Assembly: GCF_902859765.1 (NCBI RefSeq)
Contig: NZ_CADIJV010000010.1
Coordinates: 98,869 to 162,868 of the forward strand
Origin: Achromobacter pulmonis
Lineage (GTDB): Bacteria > Pseudomonadota > Gammaproteobacteria > Burkholderiales > Burkholderiaceae_B
Length of the DNA stretch: 64,000 bases
Direction: 5' to 3'
The notes below the pieces were generated by a model. That model searched no databases. It was not told where the DNA came from and saw only the letters and a list, made by a program, of their open reading frames with translations. The position numbers were made by a program, and so were the translations under genes. Of this stretch, positions 1-8,740 are shown one piece after another (the first letter of the stretch is position 1; every line of letters begins with the position of its first letter).

Positions 1-1
1 G

Positions 2-475
2 ATCCTGACGTTCAACAAGGAAGCCATCAAGCGCTGGTCCGACCTGCCGCGCATTGTGGGTGAAACCAAGCCGGGCACACGCGCCGAAATGGAAGTGTGG
101 CGCAAGGGCAAGAAGATGACCCTGTCGGTCAAGGTCGGCGAGATCCCCGTCGACAAGGCGGCTCCGGGCAAGAAGGGGGCGCCGGCCGCACCGGAAGTGA
201 CCAACGCGCTGGGCCTGGGCGTGGTCGACGTGCCCGCTGACATGCAGAAGAAGCTGCGCATCAAGGGCGGCGTGCAGGTCAAGGTCGCCGAGGGCGTGGC
301 GGCCAAGGCCGGCCTGCAGGAAGGCGACATTGTGTTGGCTCTGAACGACACCGACGTCACCGGCGCCAAGCAGTTCGCCGAGCTGGTCGGCAAGCTGGAC
401 AGGGACCGCGCGGTTGGCCTGCTGGTGCGCCGCGGCGAGCAGACCCAGTGGGTGGCGGTGCCCGCAAGCAAATAA
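2..475 (+). CDS. DegP/MucD-type periplasmic serine protease, C-terminal part (5' truncated)
   Basis: The frame is open from the left edge of the window, so the start and the catalytic domain lie outside. The visible 157 residues look like the end of a first PDZ domain, a Pro/Ala/Lys-rich linker, and a second PDZ domain (LGLGVVDVP... then GDIVLALNDTDVTGAKQF). This is the usual C-terminal half of DegP/MucD (HtrA) proteases, which degrade or refold misfolded envelope proteins. A mucD-like gene directly before lepA is common in betaproteobacteria. A perfect intrinsic terminator follows 36 bases after the stop, so this gene ends its own transcript. The family call rests on the PDZ tail and context only, because no His/Asp/Ser triad is visible. 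Confidence 0.8.
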   Translation: MLTFNKEAIKRWSDLPRIVGETKPGTRAEMEVWRKGKKMTLSVKVGEIPVDKAAPGKKGAPAAPEVTNALGLGVVDVPADMQKKLRIKGGVQVKVAEGVAAKAGLQEGDIVLALNDTDVTGAKQFAELVGKLDRDRAVGLLVRRGEQTQWVAVPASK

Positions 476-510
476 GGTCCAAGACCGGCTAAAATGGCTG
501 GTTGCCGCAA

Positions 511-539
511 GAGGGGGCGCCTGGCGCCCCCTCGTTTTT
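511..539 (+). terminator. Rho-independent terminator after the DegP-like gene
   Basis: A perfect 10-bp stem (511-520 with 524-533, arm GAGGGGGCGC) has a 3-base loop and is followed by five T at 535-539. It separates the protease gene from the lepA operon. Confidence 0.92.
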
Positions 540-719
540 GCCCGGACTGCCGTCAGAAGACGTATGGAGGCCGCCCTGGCGTGGCCCAGAAGCAACAACC
601 AGAGGGGCCAGGCGGCCGGAGTTCCGGCCTAGCGGTTCCAAACCCCGTCGGCCGTGCCTACCCTGGCGGCGGCGTTTTGCGGCAGTTTGCCGAATGTTAC
701 GTCCCTTTTAAATTCAAGC

Positions 720-2513
720 ATGCAGCATATCCGCAACTTTTCCATCATTGCCCACATCGATCATGGCAAATCGACCCTGGCCGATCGCCTGATCCAGCGC
801 TGCGGCGGGTTGGCGGATCGCGAAATGTCGGCGCAGGTGCTCGACTCCATGGAGATCGAGCGTGAGCGCGGCATTACCATCAAGGCCCAGACGGCTGCCC
901 TGCACTACAAGGCGCAGGACGGCAAGATCTACAACCTGAACCTGATCGACACACCGGGGCACGTCGACTTCTCGTATGAGGTCAGCCGCTCGCTGTCGGC
1001 CTGCGAAGGCGCGCTGCTGGTGGTGGATGCCTCGCAGGGCGTGGAAGCGCAGACGGTCGCCAACTGCTACACCGCCATCGAGCTGGGCGTGGAAGTGCTG
1101 CCGGTGTTGAACAAGATGGATCTGCCGCAGGCCGATCCGGACGGCGCCCGTCAGGAAGTCGAAGACGTGATCGGCATCGATGCTTCGCAGGCGGTGCTGG
1201 CCAGCGCCAAGACCGGCATGGGTATCGACGAGATTCTCGAGTCCATCGTCGCGCGCGTGCCCGCGCCGCAGGGGGATCCGGATGCGCCGCTGCAGGCGTT
1301 GATCATCGACTCGTGGTTCGACAACTACGTGGGCGTGGTGATGCTGGTGCGCATCGTCAATGGCGTCCTCAAGCCCAAGGACAAGATCCTGCTGATGGCC
1401 TCCGGCGCCACGCACCTGTGCGAACAGACCGGTGTCTTCACGCCGAAATCGCAGCAGCGGCCGCACTTGTCGGCGGGCGAGGTGGGCTTCATCATCGCCG
1501 GCATCAAGCAGCTCGAAGATGCCAAGGTTGGCGACACGGTGACGCTGGCGAGCAAGCCGGCGGCCACGCCGCTGCCTGGCTTCAAGGAAGTCAAGCCGCA
1601 GGTGTTCGCGGGCCTGTACCCGGTCGAAAGTTCCGAGTACGACCAACTGCGCGACTCGCTCGAGAAGCTCAAGCTGAACGACGCCGCGCTGATGTTCGAG
1701 CCCGAAGTGTCGCAGGCCCTGGGCTTTGGCTTTCGTTGCGGCTTTCTCGGGCTGCTGCACATGGAAATCGTGCAGGAACGCCTGGAGCGCGAATTCGACA
1801 TGGACATCATCACCACCGCGCCGTCGGTGGTGTACGAGGTCGAGCAGCGCGACGGCTCGGTGATCACGGTCGAGAGCCCGTCTCGCATGCCGGAAATCGG
1901 CAAGATCGCCGATATCCGCGAGCCTATCGTCAAGGTCACGCTGTTCATGCCGCAGGACTACGTTGGTCCGGTGATGACGCTGTGCAATAACAAGCGCGGC
2001 GTGCAGATCAACATGAGCTATCACGGCCGCCAAGTGCACCTGGTGTACGAGATCCCGCTGGCCGAGATCGTGCTGGACTTCTTCGACAAGCTCAAGTCGG
2101 TGTCGCGCGGCTACGCGTCGATGGACTACGAGTTCCTCGAATACCGATCGGCCGACGTGGTGCGCGTGGACCTGCTGATCAACAACGACCGCGTCGATGC
2201 GCTGGCCGTGATCGTCCACCGCAGCAACGCCCGCCATCGCGCCCGTGACGTGGTGACGCGCATGCGCAGCCTGATCCCGCGCCAGATGTTCGACGTGGTG
2301 ATCCAGGCCGCCATCGGCGCCGAGATCATTGCCCGCGAGAACGTCAAGGCGCTGCGCAAGAACGTGCTGGCCAAGTGCTATGGCGGCGATATCTCGCGCA
2401 AGAAGAAGCTGCTGGAAAAGCAGAAGGCCGGCAAGAAGCGCATGAAGCAGGTGGGTACCGTGGAAATCCCGCAGGAGGCTTTCCTGGCCATCCTGCAGGT
2501 GGAAGACAAATAG
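720..2513 (+). CDS. lepA: Elongation factor 4 (LepA), back-translocating ribosomal GTPase
   Basis: 597 residues, the usual length for LepA/EF-4. LepA is a membrane-associated ribosomal GTPase that acts on stalled or mistranslocated ribosomes. The G1 loop AHIDHGKST is at residues 11-19, DTPGH at 77-81 and NKMD at 131-134. The rest follows the EF-G-like domain order, with the LepA-specific C-terminal domain ending in the basic segment [18 protein letters not shown]. The frame is open upstream to a GTG at 654, but family members begin MQHIRNF, so I place the start at ATG 720 although no strong Shine-Dalgarno is visible there. It is first in lepA-lepB-rnc-era-recO. Coupling to lepB (signal peptidase) is the classic arrangement. 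Confidence 0.97.
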   Translation: MQHIRNFSIIAHIDHGKSTLADRLIQRCGGLADREMSAQVLDSMEIERERGITIKAQTAALHYKAQDGKIYNLNLIDTPGHVDFSYEVSRSLSACEGALLVVDASQGVEAQTVANCYTAIELGVEVLPVLNKMDLPQADPDGARQEVEDVIGIDASQAVLASAKTGMGIDEILESIVARVPAPQGDPDAPLQALIIDSWFDNYVGVVMLVRIVNGVLKPKDKILLMASGATHLCEQTGVFTPKSQQRPHLSAGEVGFIIAGIKQLEDAKVGDTVTLASKPAATPLPGFKEVKPQVFAGLYPVESSEYDQLRDSLEKLKLNDAALMFEPEVSQALGFGFRCGFLGLLHMEIVQERLEREFDMDIITTAPSVVYEVEQRDGSVITVESPSRMPEIGKIADIREPIVKVTLFMPQDYVGPVMTLCNNKRGVQINMSYHGRQVHLVYEIPLAEIVLDFFDKLKSVSRGYASMDYEFLEYRSADVVRVDLLINNDRVDALAVIVHRSNARHRARDVVTRMRSLIPRQMFDVVIQAAIGAEIIARENVKALRKNVLAKCYGGDISRKKKLLEKQKAGKKRMKQVGTVEIPQEAFLAILQVEDK

Positions 2514-2536
2514 AACCCAAGAAAGGCGGTTAGCTG

Positions 2537-3421
2537 ATGAGTTGGAACTTTGCCCTGATCCTGTTTGTGCTGCTGGTGCTGACCGGCGTCGTCTGGGTGC
2601 TCGACCTGGCTGTGTTGCGGCGGGGGCGCGAGCGCCGGGCGCAGGAGGCGATGGCGCAGTACGACGCGGCATTGATCGGCGATGCGCAGGAGGCCGAGCG
2701 CCTGCGGCGCGAAGCCGGCGACAAGGCCCGCCGCGTGCCGTGGTGGATCGAGTACGCGGTCAGCTTCTTTCCGGTGATCCTGTTCGTGTTCGTGCTGCGT
2801 TCATTCGTGGTGGAGCCGTTCCGCATTCCCTCGGGGTCGATGTTGCCCACGTTGCAATCGGGCGACCTGATCCTGGTGAACAAATTCAGCTATGGCCTGC
2901 GCCTGCCGGTGATCGACAAGAAAGTGATCGACATTGGCGAGCCCCGGCGTGGCGACGTGTTCGTGTTCCGCTATCCGGTCGATCCCGACGTCGATTACAT
3001 CAAGCGTGTGGTCGGCTTGCCGGGCGACGAAGTGGCGTACATCGACAAAAAGCTGTATGTGAATGGGGAATTGGTGCCGCATGTGCGCGACGGCGACTAC
3101 TTCGAGCCGGACCGTGTCTCTTATATCGCACAATATAAAGAGAAATTGGGCGAAGTTAACCACAATATCCTGCTGGATGAGAGCCGTCCGCAAGAATATC
3201 GGCCGCAATACCAATTTCCCAACCTCGGGAACTGCCAATATTCCCGCGATGGGGTACGCTGCAAAGTACCCGAGGGGCATTATTTCGCCATGGGCGATAA
3301 TCGGGATAACAGCGCCGACAGCCGATACTGGGGTTTCGTGCCGGAATCCAATATCGTCGGGAAGGCGTTCTTCATCTGGATGAATTTCAGCGATCTCAGC
3401 CGCATCGGCCGGTTCAACTGA
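2537..3421 (+). CDS. lepB: Signal peptidase I
   Basis: 294 residues. An inner-membrane serine/lysine protease that removes signal peptides from exported proteins. Transmembrane segments lie near residues 5-26 and 72-90. The catalytic Ser is in IPSGSM (Ser101) and the general-base Lys in [11 protein letters not shown] (Lys156). The conserved [12 protein letters not shown] box is near the C-terminus. The extra cytoplasmic loop between the two membrane segments (residues 28-70) is charged and Ala-rich. An oddity is that codons from about 3115 to 3345 are clearly poorer in G/C-ending codons (TAT, AAA, CAA, AAT, GTA) than the first half or any neighbour. It lies 23 bases after lepA and 2 bases before rnc. 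Confidence 0.97.
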   Translation: MSWNFALILFVLLVLTGVVWVLDLAVLRRGRERRAQEAMAQYDAALIGDAQEAERLRREAGDKARRVPWWIEYAVSFFPVILFVFVLRSFVVEPFRIPSGSMLPTLQSGDLILVNKFSYGLRLPVIDKKVIDIGEPRRGDVFVFRYPVDPDVDYIKRVVGLPGDEVAYIDKKLYVNGELVPHVRDGDYFEPDRVSYIAQYKEKLGEVNHNILLDESRPQEYRPQYQFPNLGNCQYSRDGVRCKVPEGHYFAMGDNRDNSADSRYWGFVPESNIVGKAFFIWMNFSDLSRIGRFN

Positions 3422-3423
3422 TT

Positions 3424-4185
3424 ATGTCGCTAGCCACGCTAGAAAACCGGTTGGATCACCACTTCGGTGATCCAGCATTGCTTGAACAGGCGCTGACGCA
3501 CCGCAGCCATGGCGCGCGCCACAACGAGCGTCTGGAATTCCTTGGGGATTCCGTGCTGAACTTCGTCGTCGCGGCGATGCTGTTCGAGCGTTATTCGAAA
3601 ATCGACGAAGGCGACCTGTCACGCCTGCGGGCCAACCTGGTCAAGCAGGCCTCGCTGGCGGACATCGCCCAGCGCCTGGAATTGTCCCAATACCTGCGCC
3701 TGGGCGAGGGTGAATTGAAAAGCGGAGGGTTCCGCCGTCCATCGATCCTGGCGGACACGGTCGAGGCCCTGTTCGGCGCGGTATTCCTGGACGCCGGATT
3801 CGATGCCGCCCGCCGCGTGATCGTGCGCCAGTACCAGCCGGTGCTGGCCTCGGTCGATCCCAAGACCCTGGGCAAGGACGCCAAGACCTTGCTGCAGGAA
3901 TTCCTGCAGGGCCGCAAGCTGGCCCTGCCTTTGTACACCGTGGTGGCCACGCACGGCGCGGCCCACAGCCAGCAATTCGAGGTCGAATGCGCCATTCCGG
4001 CGCTGGAGATCAAGGTGAACGCGCCCGGCGCCAGCCGCCGCGCGGCCGAGCAGTCGGCCGCCAAGCTGGCGCTGGAGGCTGCGCAGGCCATCAGCCCGGC
4101 GTCCAAGGCTGCCCGCAAGTCGGGCAAGGCGCGCAAAACCGCGCAGTTGTCGCTGCCCGTGGCAGTGTCTCAAGAGACTAAATGA
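3424..4185 (+). CDS. rnc: Ribonuclease III
   Basis: 253 residues. A double-strand-specific endoribonuclease that processes rRNA precursors and structured mRNAs. The N-terminal nuclease domain carries the signature [10 protein letters not shown] (residues 34-43). A C-terminal dsRNA-binding domain starts near residue 155 ([11 protein letters not shown]) and includes the KxxAxxxAA-like helix [16 protein letters not shown] basic Lys/Arg/Ala tail of about 25 residues follows. The start lies two bases after the lepB stop, and the stop overlaps the era start (ATGA), so lepB, rnc and era are almost certainly co-translated. This is the standard lepB-rnc-era operon. Confidence 0.97.
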   Translation: MSLATLENRLDHHFGDPALLEQALTHRSHGARHNERLEFLGDSVLNFVVAAMLFERYSKIDEGDLSRLRANLVKQASLADIAQRLELSQYLRLGEGELKSGGFRRPSILADTVEALFGAVFLDAGFDAARRVIVRQYQPVLASVDPKTLGKDAKTLLQEFLQGRKLALPLYTVVATHGAAHSQQFEVECAIPALEIKVNAPGASRRAAEQSAAKLALEAAQAISPASKAARKSGKARKTAQLSLPVAVSQETK

Positions 4186-5072
4186 GCGATACCCCTTTCC
4201 GTACCGGTTTCGTGGCCATCGTCGGCCGTCCCAATGTGGGCAAATCCACGCTGACCAACGCGCTGATCGGTTCCAAGATTTCCATCGTGTCGCGCAAGGC
4301 GCAGACCACGCGCCACCGCATCCATGGGGTGCTGACGCGCGACCACGAGCAGTTCGTGTTCGTCGATACGCCGGGGTTCCAGACCCGCCATGGCGGCGCC
4401 ATGAACCGCATGATGAACCGCGTGGTGACGCAGGCGCTGGCCGATGTCGACGTAGTGGTGCACGTGGTCGAGGCTGGCAAGTGGTCGGAGGGCGACGCCA
4501 AGCTGCTGCCGCTGCTGCCCGCGCCGGAGCGCACCATCCTGGTCGTCAGCAAGATCGACGCGCTCAAGAACCGCGACGAGCTGTTCGCGTTCGTCTCGAA
4601 GATCATGGCGCTGCATCCCTTCGGCGCCGTGGTGCCGGTCAGCGCCACCAAGAACCAGCAGCTCGACCAGCTGCTGCAGGAAATCGCGGTGCGGCTGCCG
4701 GAAGGCGAGCCGATGTTCGAGGAAGACACCCTGACCGACCGGCCGATGCGCTTCATCGCGGCCGAGTTGGTGCGCGAGAAGATCTTCCGCCTGGTGGGCG
4801 ACGAATTGCCCTATGGCTGTACGGTCGTGATCGAGCAATGGGAAGAAACCGACAAGGGGGCGAGCATCGCCGCCTGCGTCGTGGTGGAGCGCGACAGCCA
4901 CAAGCCGATCCTGCTGGGCACGGGCGGCATGCACATGAAGCGCATCGCCACGGAAGCGCGACAGGACATCGCCAAGCTGTTGGACAAGCCGGTGCATCTT
5001 GAGATCTACATCAAGGTGCGCAAGGGCTGGTCCGACCGCGAGAGTGCGCTGCGCGACCTGGGTTATGAGTAG
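4182..5072 (+). CDS. era: GTPase Era
   Basis: 296 residues. A GTPase required for 16S rRNA maturation and 30S assembly. The P-loop GRPNVGKS is at residues 15-22, followed by the effector region [14 protein letters not shown], and a G4 motif read as SKID rather than the commoner NKxD. The C-terminal KH domain that binds the 16S 3' end is visible as [17 protein letters not shown]. It overlaps rnc by 4 bases (ATGA) and recO by 8 bases, indicating tight translational coupling. Confidence 0.97.
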   Translation: MSDTPFRTGFVAIVGRPNVGKSTLTNALIGSKISIVSRKAQTTRHRIHGVLTRDHEQFVFVDTPGFQTRHGGAMNRMMNRVVTQALADVDVVVHVVEAGKWSEGDAKLLPLLPAPERTILVVSKIDALKNRDELFAFVSKIMALHPFGAVVPVSATKNQQLDQLLQEIAVRLPEGEPMFEEDTLTDRPMRFIAAELVREKIFRLVGDELPYGCTVVIEQWEETDKGASIAACVVVERDSHKPILLGTGGMHMKRIATEARQDIAKLLDKPVHLEIYIKVRKGWSDRESALRDLGYE

Positions 5073-5652
5073 ACGGGCGCCTCGCGTCCAGGATCGCCCG
5101 GGATACATGCTCCACGCCACGGCGTGGCGCGAGACCTCCCTCATCGTGCAGACTTTCTCCCGCGACCATGGCTGTGTCGCCATGGTCGCCAAGGGCGCCA
5201 AGCGCCCGTACTCCGTGCTGCGTCCCGTGCTGTCGGCCTTCCAGCCGCTGCTGCTGTCCTGGACCGGCAATGGCGAGGTCAAGACCCTGACGCGCGCCGA
5301 GATCATGGGCGTGCGCGCCTTGAGCGGCACCGCGCTGATGTCGGCGTGGTACATGAACGAACTGCTTCTGCGGTTGCTGCCGCGTGAAGACGCTCATCCG
5401 CTGTTGTTCGATGCCTACGACATGGCGTTGCAGCAGTTGGCGGGGGGGACCCGTGCGGCAGGGGCATTGCGCCGCTTCGAGTGGACGCTGTTGCGCGAAA
5501 CCGGGTACGGCGTGGACGAGGCCGAGCCGGACTTCGACGACCCTGTGATCGAGCCGGCCCTGCGCCGCGATCTGCGCGAGCGGCTGGCCGAGAATCTGGC
5601 CGGGCGGCCCCTGGCCACGCGCCGGGTGCTGATGGACCTGCAGCGCATCTGA
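5065..5652 (+). CDS. recO: DNA repair protein RecO (compact)
   Basis: 195 residues. RecO loads RecA with RecF/RecR and anneals SSB-coated DNA. The N-terminal OB-fold is recognisable (GYMLHATAWRETSLIVQTFS, then GAKRPYSVLRPVLSAFQPL), followed by the helical core (YMNELLLRLLPRED) and the C-terminal helix (LAGRPLATRRVLMDLQ). The start ATG 5065 lies inside the end of era, which removes a spurious upstream extension. Compared with E. coli RecO (about 242 residues), roughly 40 residues are missing between the GYG motif and the C-terminal helix. That is where other members carry their variable or zinc-site segment. It closes the lepA-recO operon. pdxJ, often next in related genomes, is absent. Confidence 0.93.
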   Translation: MSRRAPRVQDRPGYMLHATAWRETSLIVQTFSRDHGCVAMVAKGAKRPYSVLRPVLSAFQPLLLSWTGNGEVKTLTRAEIMGVRALSGTALMSAWYMNELLLRLLPREDAHPLLFDAYDMALQQLAGGTRAAGALRRFEWTLLRETGYGVDEAEPDFDDPVIEPALRRDLRERLAENLAGRPLATRRVLMDLQRI

Positions 5653-5671
5653 ACCGGCGGCACGCCTGGCC

Positions 5672-6589
5672 ATGACCTTCACGCTCAAGCAGGTCGAGAC
5701 CTTCCGCACCGTCTATGAAACGGAAAGCGTGACCGCCGCGGCCCGGCGGCTCGACGTGTCGCCCGCCACCGTCAGCGCCACGCTGGCCGCGCTCGAGGCC
5801 GCCATCGAACTGCGCCTGTTCGAACGCGTGCGCCAGCGCATGCAGCGCACTCCCGAGGCCACGTTGCTGTACGAGGAAATCCGCCGCCTGAACGTGGGCC
5901 TGGAAACGCTGGGCCGCAAGATCCGCGCCATCCGTGGCGCGGCGCAGCCGCGCCTGCGCATTGGTTGCATCCATGCCTACAGCGGTGCGATCGTCAGCGA
6001 CACGATCGCACGCTTTCGCCAGCGCTATCCCGACACCCCCTTGTATTTGCAGATCCGCGACTCGAACACACTGCGCGATATGGTGGTGTCGGGCGAACTC
6101 GATCTGGCGGCGGTGGCCGACGAATCCGAACTGGAGGGCTTGCGCGGCCACCGGCTGGCAAGTCTGCGGGCGGTGGCGGTGTTTCCCGACGGACATCCGC
6201 TGGCCCGGGCGCAGCAGGTTGGCCTGGCGCAACTGGCCGAGGTCGATGTGATTGCCCTGAACGCCGAGGATGCTTCGCGCCAGCGCCTGGACGCCCTGTT
6301 GTTGCAGGCCGGCCTGGGGTTGAAGGTCGCCATCGAGACGCCTTATTCCAGCACCGTATGCCATTTGGCGTTGGCGGGTCATGGCGTCGGTATTGCCAAT
6401 CCGGCGACCGCTGTCGGTCTGGAGGCGGCGGGGTTATGTCACCGGCCGCTGGCGGCGCCGGTGCATTTCGAATGCCACATGATCGTGCATGGCAGCCGGC
6501 CGCTGTCCGAGGCAGGCAAGTACTGGGCGACCTGCCTGCGCGCGGCGCTGGCGCCGCTGGTGGAGCGCTACGGCGTCAAGCGCGCCTGA
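5672..6589 (+). CDS. LysR-family transcriptional regulator
   Basis: 305 residues with the normal LysR layout. A winged helix-turn-helix occupies about residues 3-62 (TFRTVYETESVTAAARRLDV). A linker helix follows, then a two-lobe periplasmic-binding-type effector domain beginning near residue 90 (RLRIGCIHAYSGAIV). The gene starts 19 bases after recO but need not share its promoter. It runs towards a minus-strand PLP enzyme/hydrolase/Bug-receptor series, ending 38 bases from the end of that run. Control of that cluster is plausible by proximity only, because the genes are convergent and not divergent. The effector is unknown. Confidence 0.9.
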   Translation: MTFTLKQVETFRTVYETESVTAAARRLDVSPATVSATLAALEAAIELRLFERVRQRMQRTPEATLLYEEIRRLNVGLETLGRKIRAIRGAAQPRLRIGCIHAYSGAIVSDTIARFRQRYPDTPLYLQIRDSNTLRDMVVSGELDLAAVADESELEGLRGHRLASLRAVAVFPDGHPLARAQQVGLAQLAEVDVIALNAEDASRQRLDALLLQAGLGLKVAIETPYSSTVCHLALAGHGVGIANPATAVGLEAAGLCHRPLAAPVHFECHMIVHGSRPLSEAGKYWATCLRAALAPLVERYGVKRA

Positions 6590-6627
6590 AGCCGGGCGAA
6601 GCGCTTTGTCCGGCGGCCGGGCCGGGG

Positions 6628-7725
6628 CTAACCACGGCGGCCGTCCGATGTGTGGATCAACACCACCGATGATTCCGCATCCAACTGGCCGGCGCGGCGC
6701 AGGCGTGTGACCGCCGCCAGCGCTGCCGCCGACGACAATTCCGTGGCCATTCCCATGCGTTCCAGGCGCTGCTGTGCCTGGGCGGCGGCAGCGTCGGAAA
6801 CGTCGACCGGCGAACCGCCTGAACGCCGCAGGGCCTCCAGCGCCTGCAGCGTGACGGTGCCGCCGGCAATCGAGTACTGGTCGGTCGAGCCTTCCCAGAG
6901 GCCGCGGGCATCGCCGGCGCTGCGCGCGCGCGCCAGGCGGGCATAGGGTTCGACCGCGTGCAGTCGCGGCAGGCGCGGGATACGGCCGGCGCGCAGCAGG
7001 TGCTGCCAACCGAGCAAAATGCCCCAGAGCAGGTCGCCACGCGCGGTCGGCACCACGATATCGGTGGGCAGGCCGCAGGCATCGAGGATTTCCTGCGCGA
7101 TGGGCTTGTAGCCTTCGACGCCGTACGGATGTGTCCCCACCGGCGGGTTCAGGTAGTTGGTCCCGGCGAAGGCGCCCTGATTGCGGCACAGGTCCGCCAC
7201 GTGCGGCCAGCGTGCCAGGCTGTCGTCGAAGGCAGTGAGATGGGCGCCGAAGCGTTGCATGGCCTCGCGTTGCAGCGGCGGGCAGTTGCGGGTGATGGCG
7301 ATGTCGGCCCGCAGGCCGGCCGCGGCGCAGTAGGCCGCCAGCGAGACGCCGGCATTGCCGCTGGAGGCGGCAGCCACGCGTTGCGCGCCGGCCAAGCGCG
7401 CACGCGACACCAACTGGGCGGCCATGCGGTCCTTGTGGCTGCCGGTGGGGTTGGCGCTTTCGCACTTGAGCCACAGCTGTCCGACGCCTTCGGTCTTTGC
7501 CAGGGCGTCGGCCTCCAGGCAGGGCGTGGCGCCCTCGCCGAGGGTCACGGGCTGCCATACCGGCAGTTCCATGGCATCGCCGGGCGCTGCATCGTAGTGG
7601 CATTCTAGCGAAGCCGGATGGCCAGCCGCGAGGCAGTGCGGGCAACCTTCGGGGTAGTCGGCGGGGGGCAGCAGGGCTTCGCAGCGCAGGCAGCGCAGGC
7701 CGGACAAGCGGGGGTTCATCTGCAT
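6628..7725 (-). CDS. Threonine-synthase-like PLP-dependent enzyme with zinc-ribbon N-terminus
   Basis: 365 residues of fold-type II PLP enzyme. An N-terminal CxxC...CxxC pair (Cys12, Cys15, Cys28, Cys31) suggests a zinc ribbon, as seen in a subset of threonine synthase homologues. The PLP Lys is in GSHKDRM (Lys98), followed by the phosphate-binding SSGNAG loop. These enzymes do beta- or gamma-elimination/replacement on amino acids, and the substrate cannot be read from sequence. The start follows the upstream hydrolase stop by 3 bases, so the two are translationally linked. A canonical threonine synthase is expected beside hom, so this is probably a paralogue used in catabolism of an amino-acid derivative. 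ATG 7725 and ATG 7719 are both possible starts. Confidence 0.82.
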   Translation of the reverse strand: MQMNPRLSGLRCLRCEALLPPADYPEGCPHCLAAGHPASLECHYDAAPGDAMELPVWQPVTLGEGATPCLEADALAKTEGVGQLWLKCESANPTGSHKDRMAAQLVSRARLAGAQRVAAASSGNAGVSLAAYCAAAGLRADIAITRNCPPLQREAMQRFGAHLTAFDDSLARWPHVADLCRNQGAFAGTNYLNPPVGTHPYGVEGYKPIAQEILDACGLPTDIVVPTARGDLLWGILLGWQHLLRAGRIPRLPRLHAVEPYARLARARSAGDARGLWEGSTDQYSIAGGTVTLQALEALRRSGGSPVDVSDAAAAQAQQRLERMGMATELSSAAALAAVTRLRRAGQLDAESSVVLIHTSDGRRG

Positions 7726-7728
7726 GAG

Positions 7729-8706
7729 TCAGTACAACGAGGCTAGGGAGTCCAGGGAGAGGGCGGGGGCCACTTGCAGCAGGCAGTCGCCGTCATCGCT
7801 GCGGGCGATGGCGCGCAGGCAGACGACGGTGCCTGTCTGCGGGCTGGCGAGGGTGCGCGCGGGCTGGTCGGGGCGCGCCGGTTCGATGAGCTGGCCGATG
7901 GCCTGGCCCGCCGTCACGGCCTGGCCCAGGTCGACGGCGGGGATGAAGACGCCGCTTTCGCGTGCGCGCAGGGTGGCGGCCGGGGCGTCCAGATCGTGCA
8001 GCGTGGGGCTGGCGGGGCGGGGCGGGGCGCCCGCCAGCAGCCCGAGTTCGGCCAGGCAGCCGAGCAGGCCGTCGCGGCAGCGCGCCACCAGCGTGTGGGT
8101 GGTTTCGCCGCCGCCGCCGATTTCCGCGCTCAGGCGCAGCACGCCCAGGCGACTGGCGGCGGCCGGCAGGGAGCCGCTTTCGCCGCCCCGGAAGAACACG
8201 CATTGCGGCAGGCCGAAGGCGCGCGCCAGCGCCGGCAGGCGCTCATCGAATGCGTCATCGCCATAGCGCGTGATGACCGACGACGGCAGGTAGCGCAGCG
8301 AGGCGCCGCCACTATGTACGTCGACCAGGGCCTGGACGCGCGGCAGCAACCGGGCTTGCAGCGCGGCGGCCACGCTTTCGGTGTAGCCGCGTGCCGGCGC
8401 GCCGAGGAAGGCGCGATTGAGATTGCCGTGGTCCGACGGCGACAACCGGGTACCGGCCAGCGATGCCTCGGCGTTGGCGGCGGGCAGCAGGTAAACGGTG
8501 CCGCGTTGCAGTACGCCAGGCAACAGTTGCCAGAGTTGCAGGATGGCGGCCTGGCCCTCCCACTCGTCGCCATGCACGCCAGCCAGCAGCGCGACGGCAG
8601 GGCCGGGACCCGCGTCGATCTTCAGAACCGGCACGGTGATGCGCCGGTAGGCCGAGGCGTTGGTGGCCGCGGCGCAGGTGAAGTCTTCGCGGCTTACCTG
8701 GGCCAT
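7729..8706 (-). CDS. AstE/aspartoacylase-family zinc carboxypeptidase-like hydrolase
   Basis: 325 residues. Zinc ligands are visible in GVHGDEWEG (His45, Glu48) and VDVHSGG (His131), the hallmark of the succinylglutamate desuccinylase/aspartoacylase/DoeB family that removes acyl groups from amino acids. The C-terminal 90 residues form a lipoyl-like barrel (FIPAVDLGQAVTAGQAIG), typical of the DoeB-like branch. It sits in a tight minus-strand run: the Bug receptor ends 34 bases upstream and the PLP enzyme begins 3 bases downstream. Together they suggest uptake, deacylation and lyase/ammonia-lyase treatment of an N-acylated amino acid. That pathway is an inference. Confidence 0.85.
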   Translation of the reverse strand: MAQVSREDFTCAAATNASAYRRITVPVLKIDAGPGPAVALLAGVHGDEWEGQAAILQLWQLLPGVLQRGTVYLLPAANAEASLAGTRLSPSDHGNLNRAFLGAPARGYTESVAAALQARLLPRVQALVDVHSGGASLRYLPSSVITRYGDDAFDERLPALARAFGLPQCVFFRGGESGSLPAAASRLGVLRLSAEIGGGGETTHTLVARCRDGLLGCLAELGLLAGAPPRPASPTLHDLDAPAATLRARESGVFIPAVDLGQAVTAGQAIGQLIEPARPDQPARTLASPQTGTVVCLRAIARSDDGDCLLQVAPALSLDSLASLY

Positions 8707-8740
8707 GGTGCGTCTCCGGGGCGTGCGGGGCGGTCGGTCA

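Noticed and set aside
541-719. Possible tRNA or small RNA in the lepA leader (GGTTCCAAACC-like stretch near 631)
   Set aside because: No cloverleaf can be drawn, and no acceptor or anticodon stem is found.
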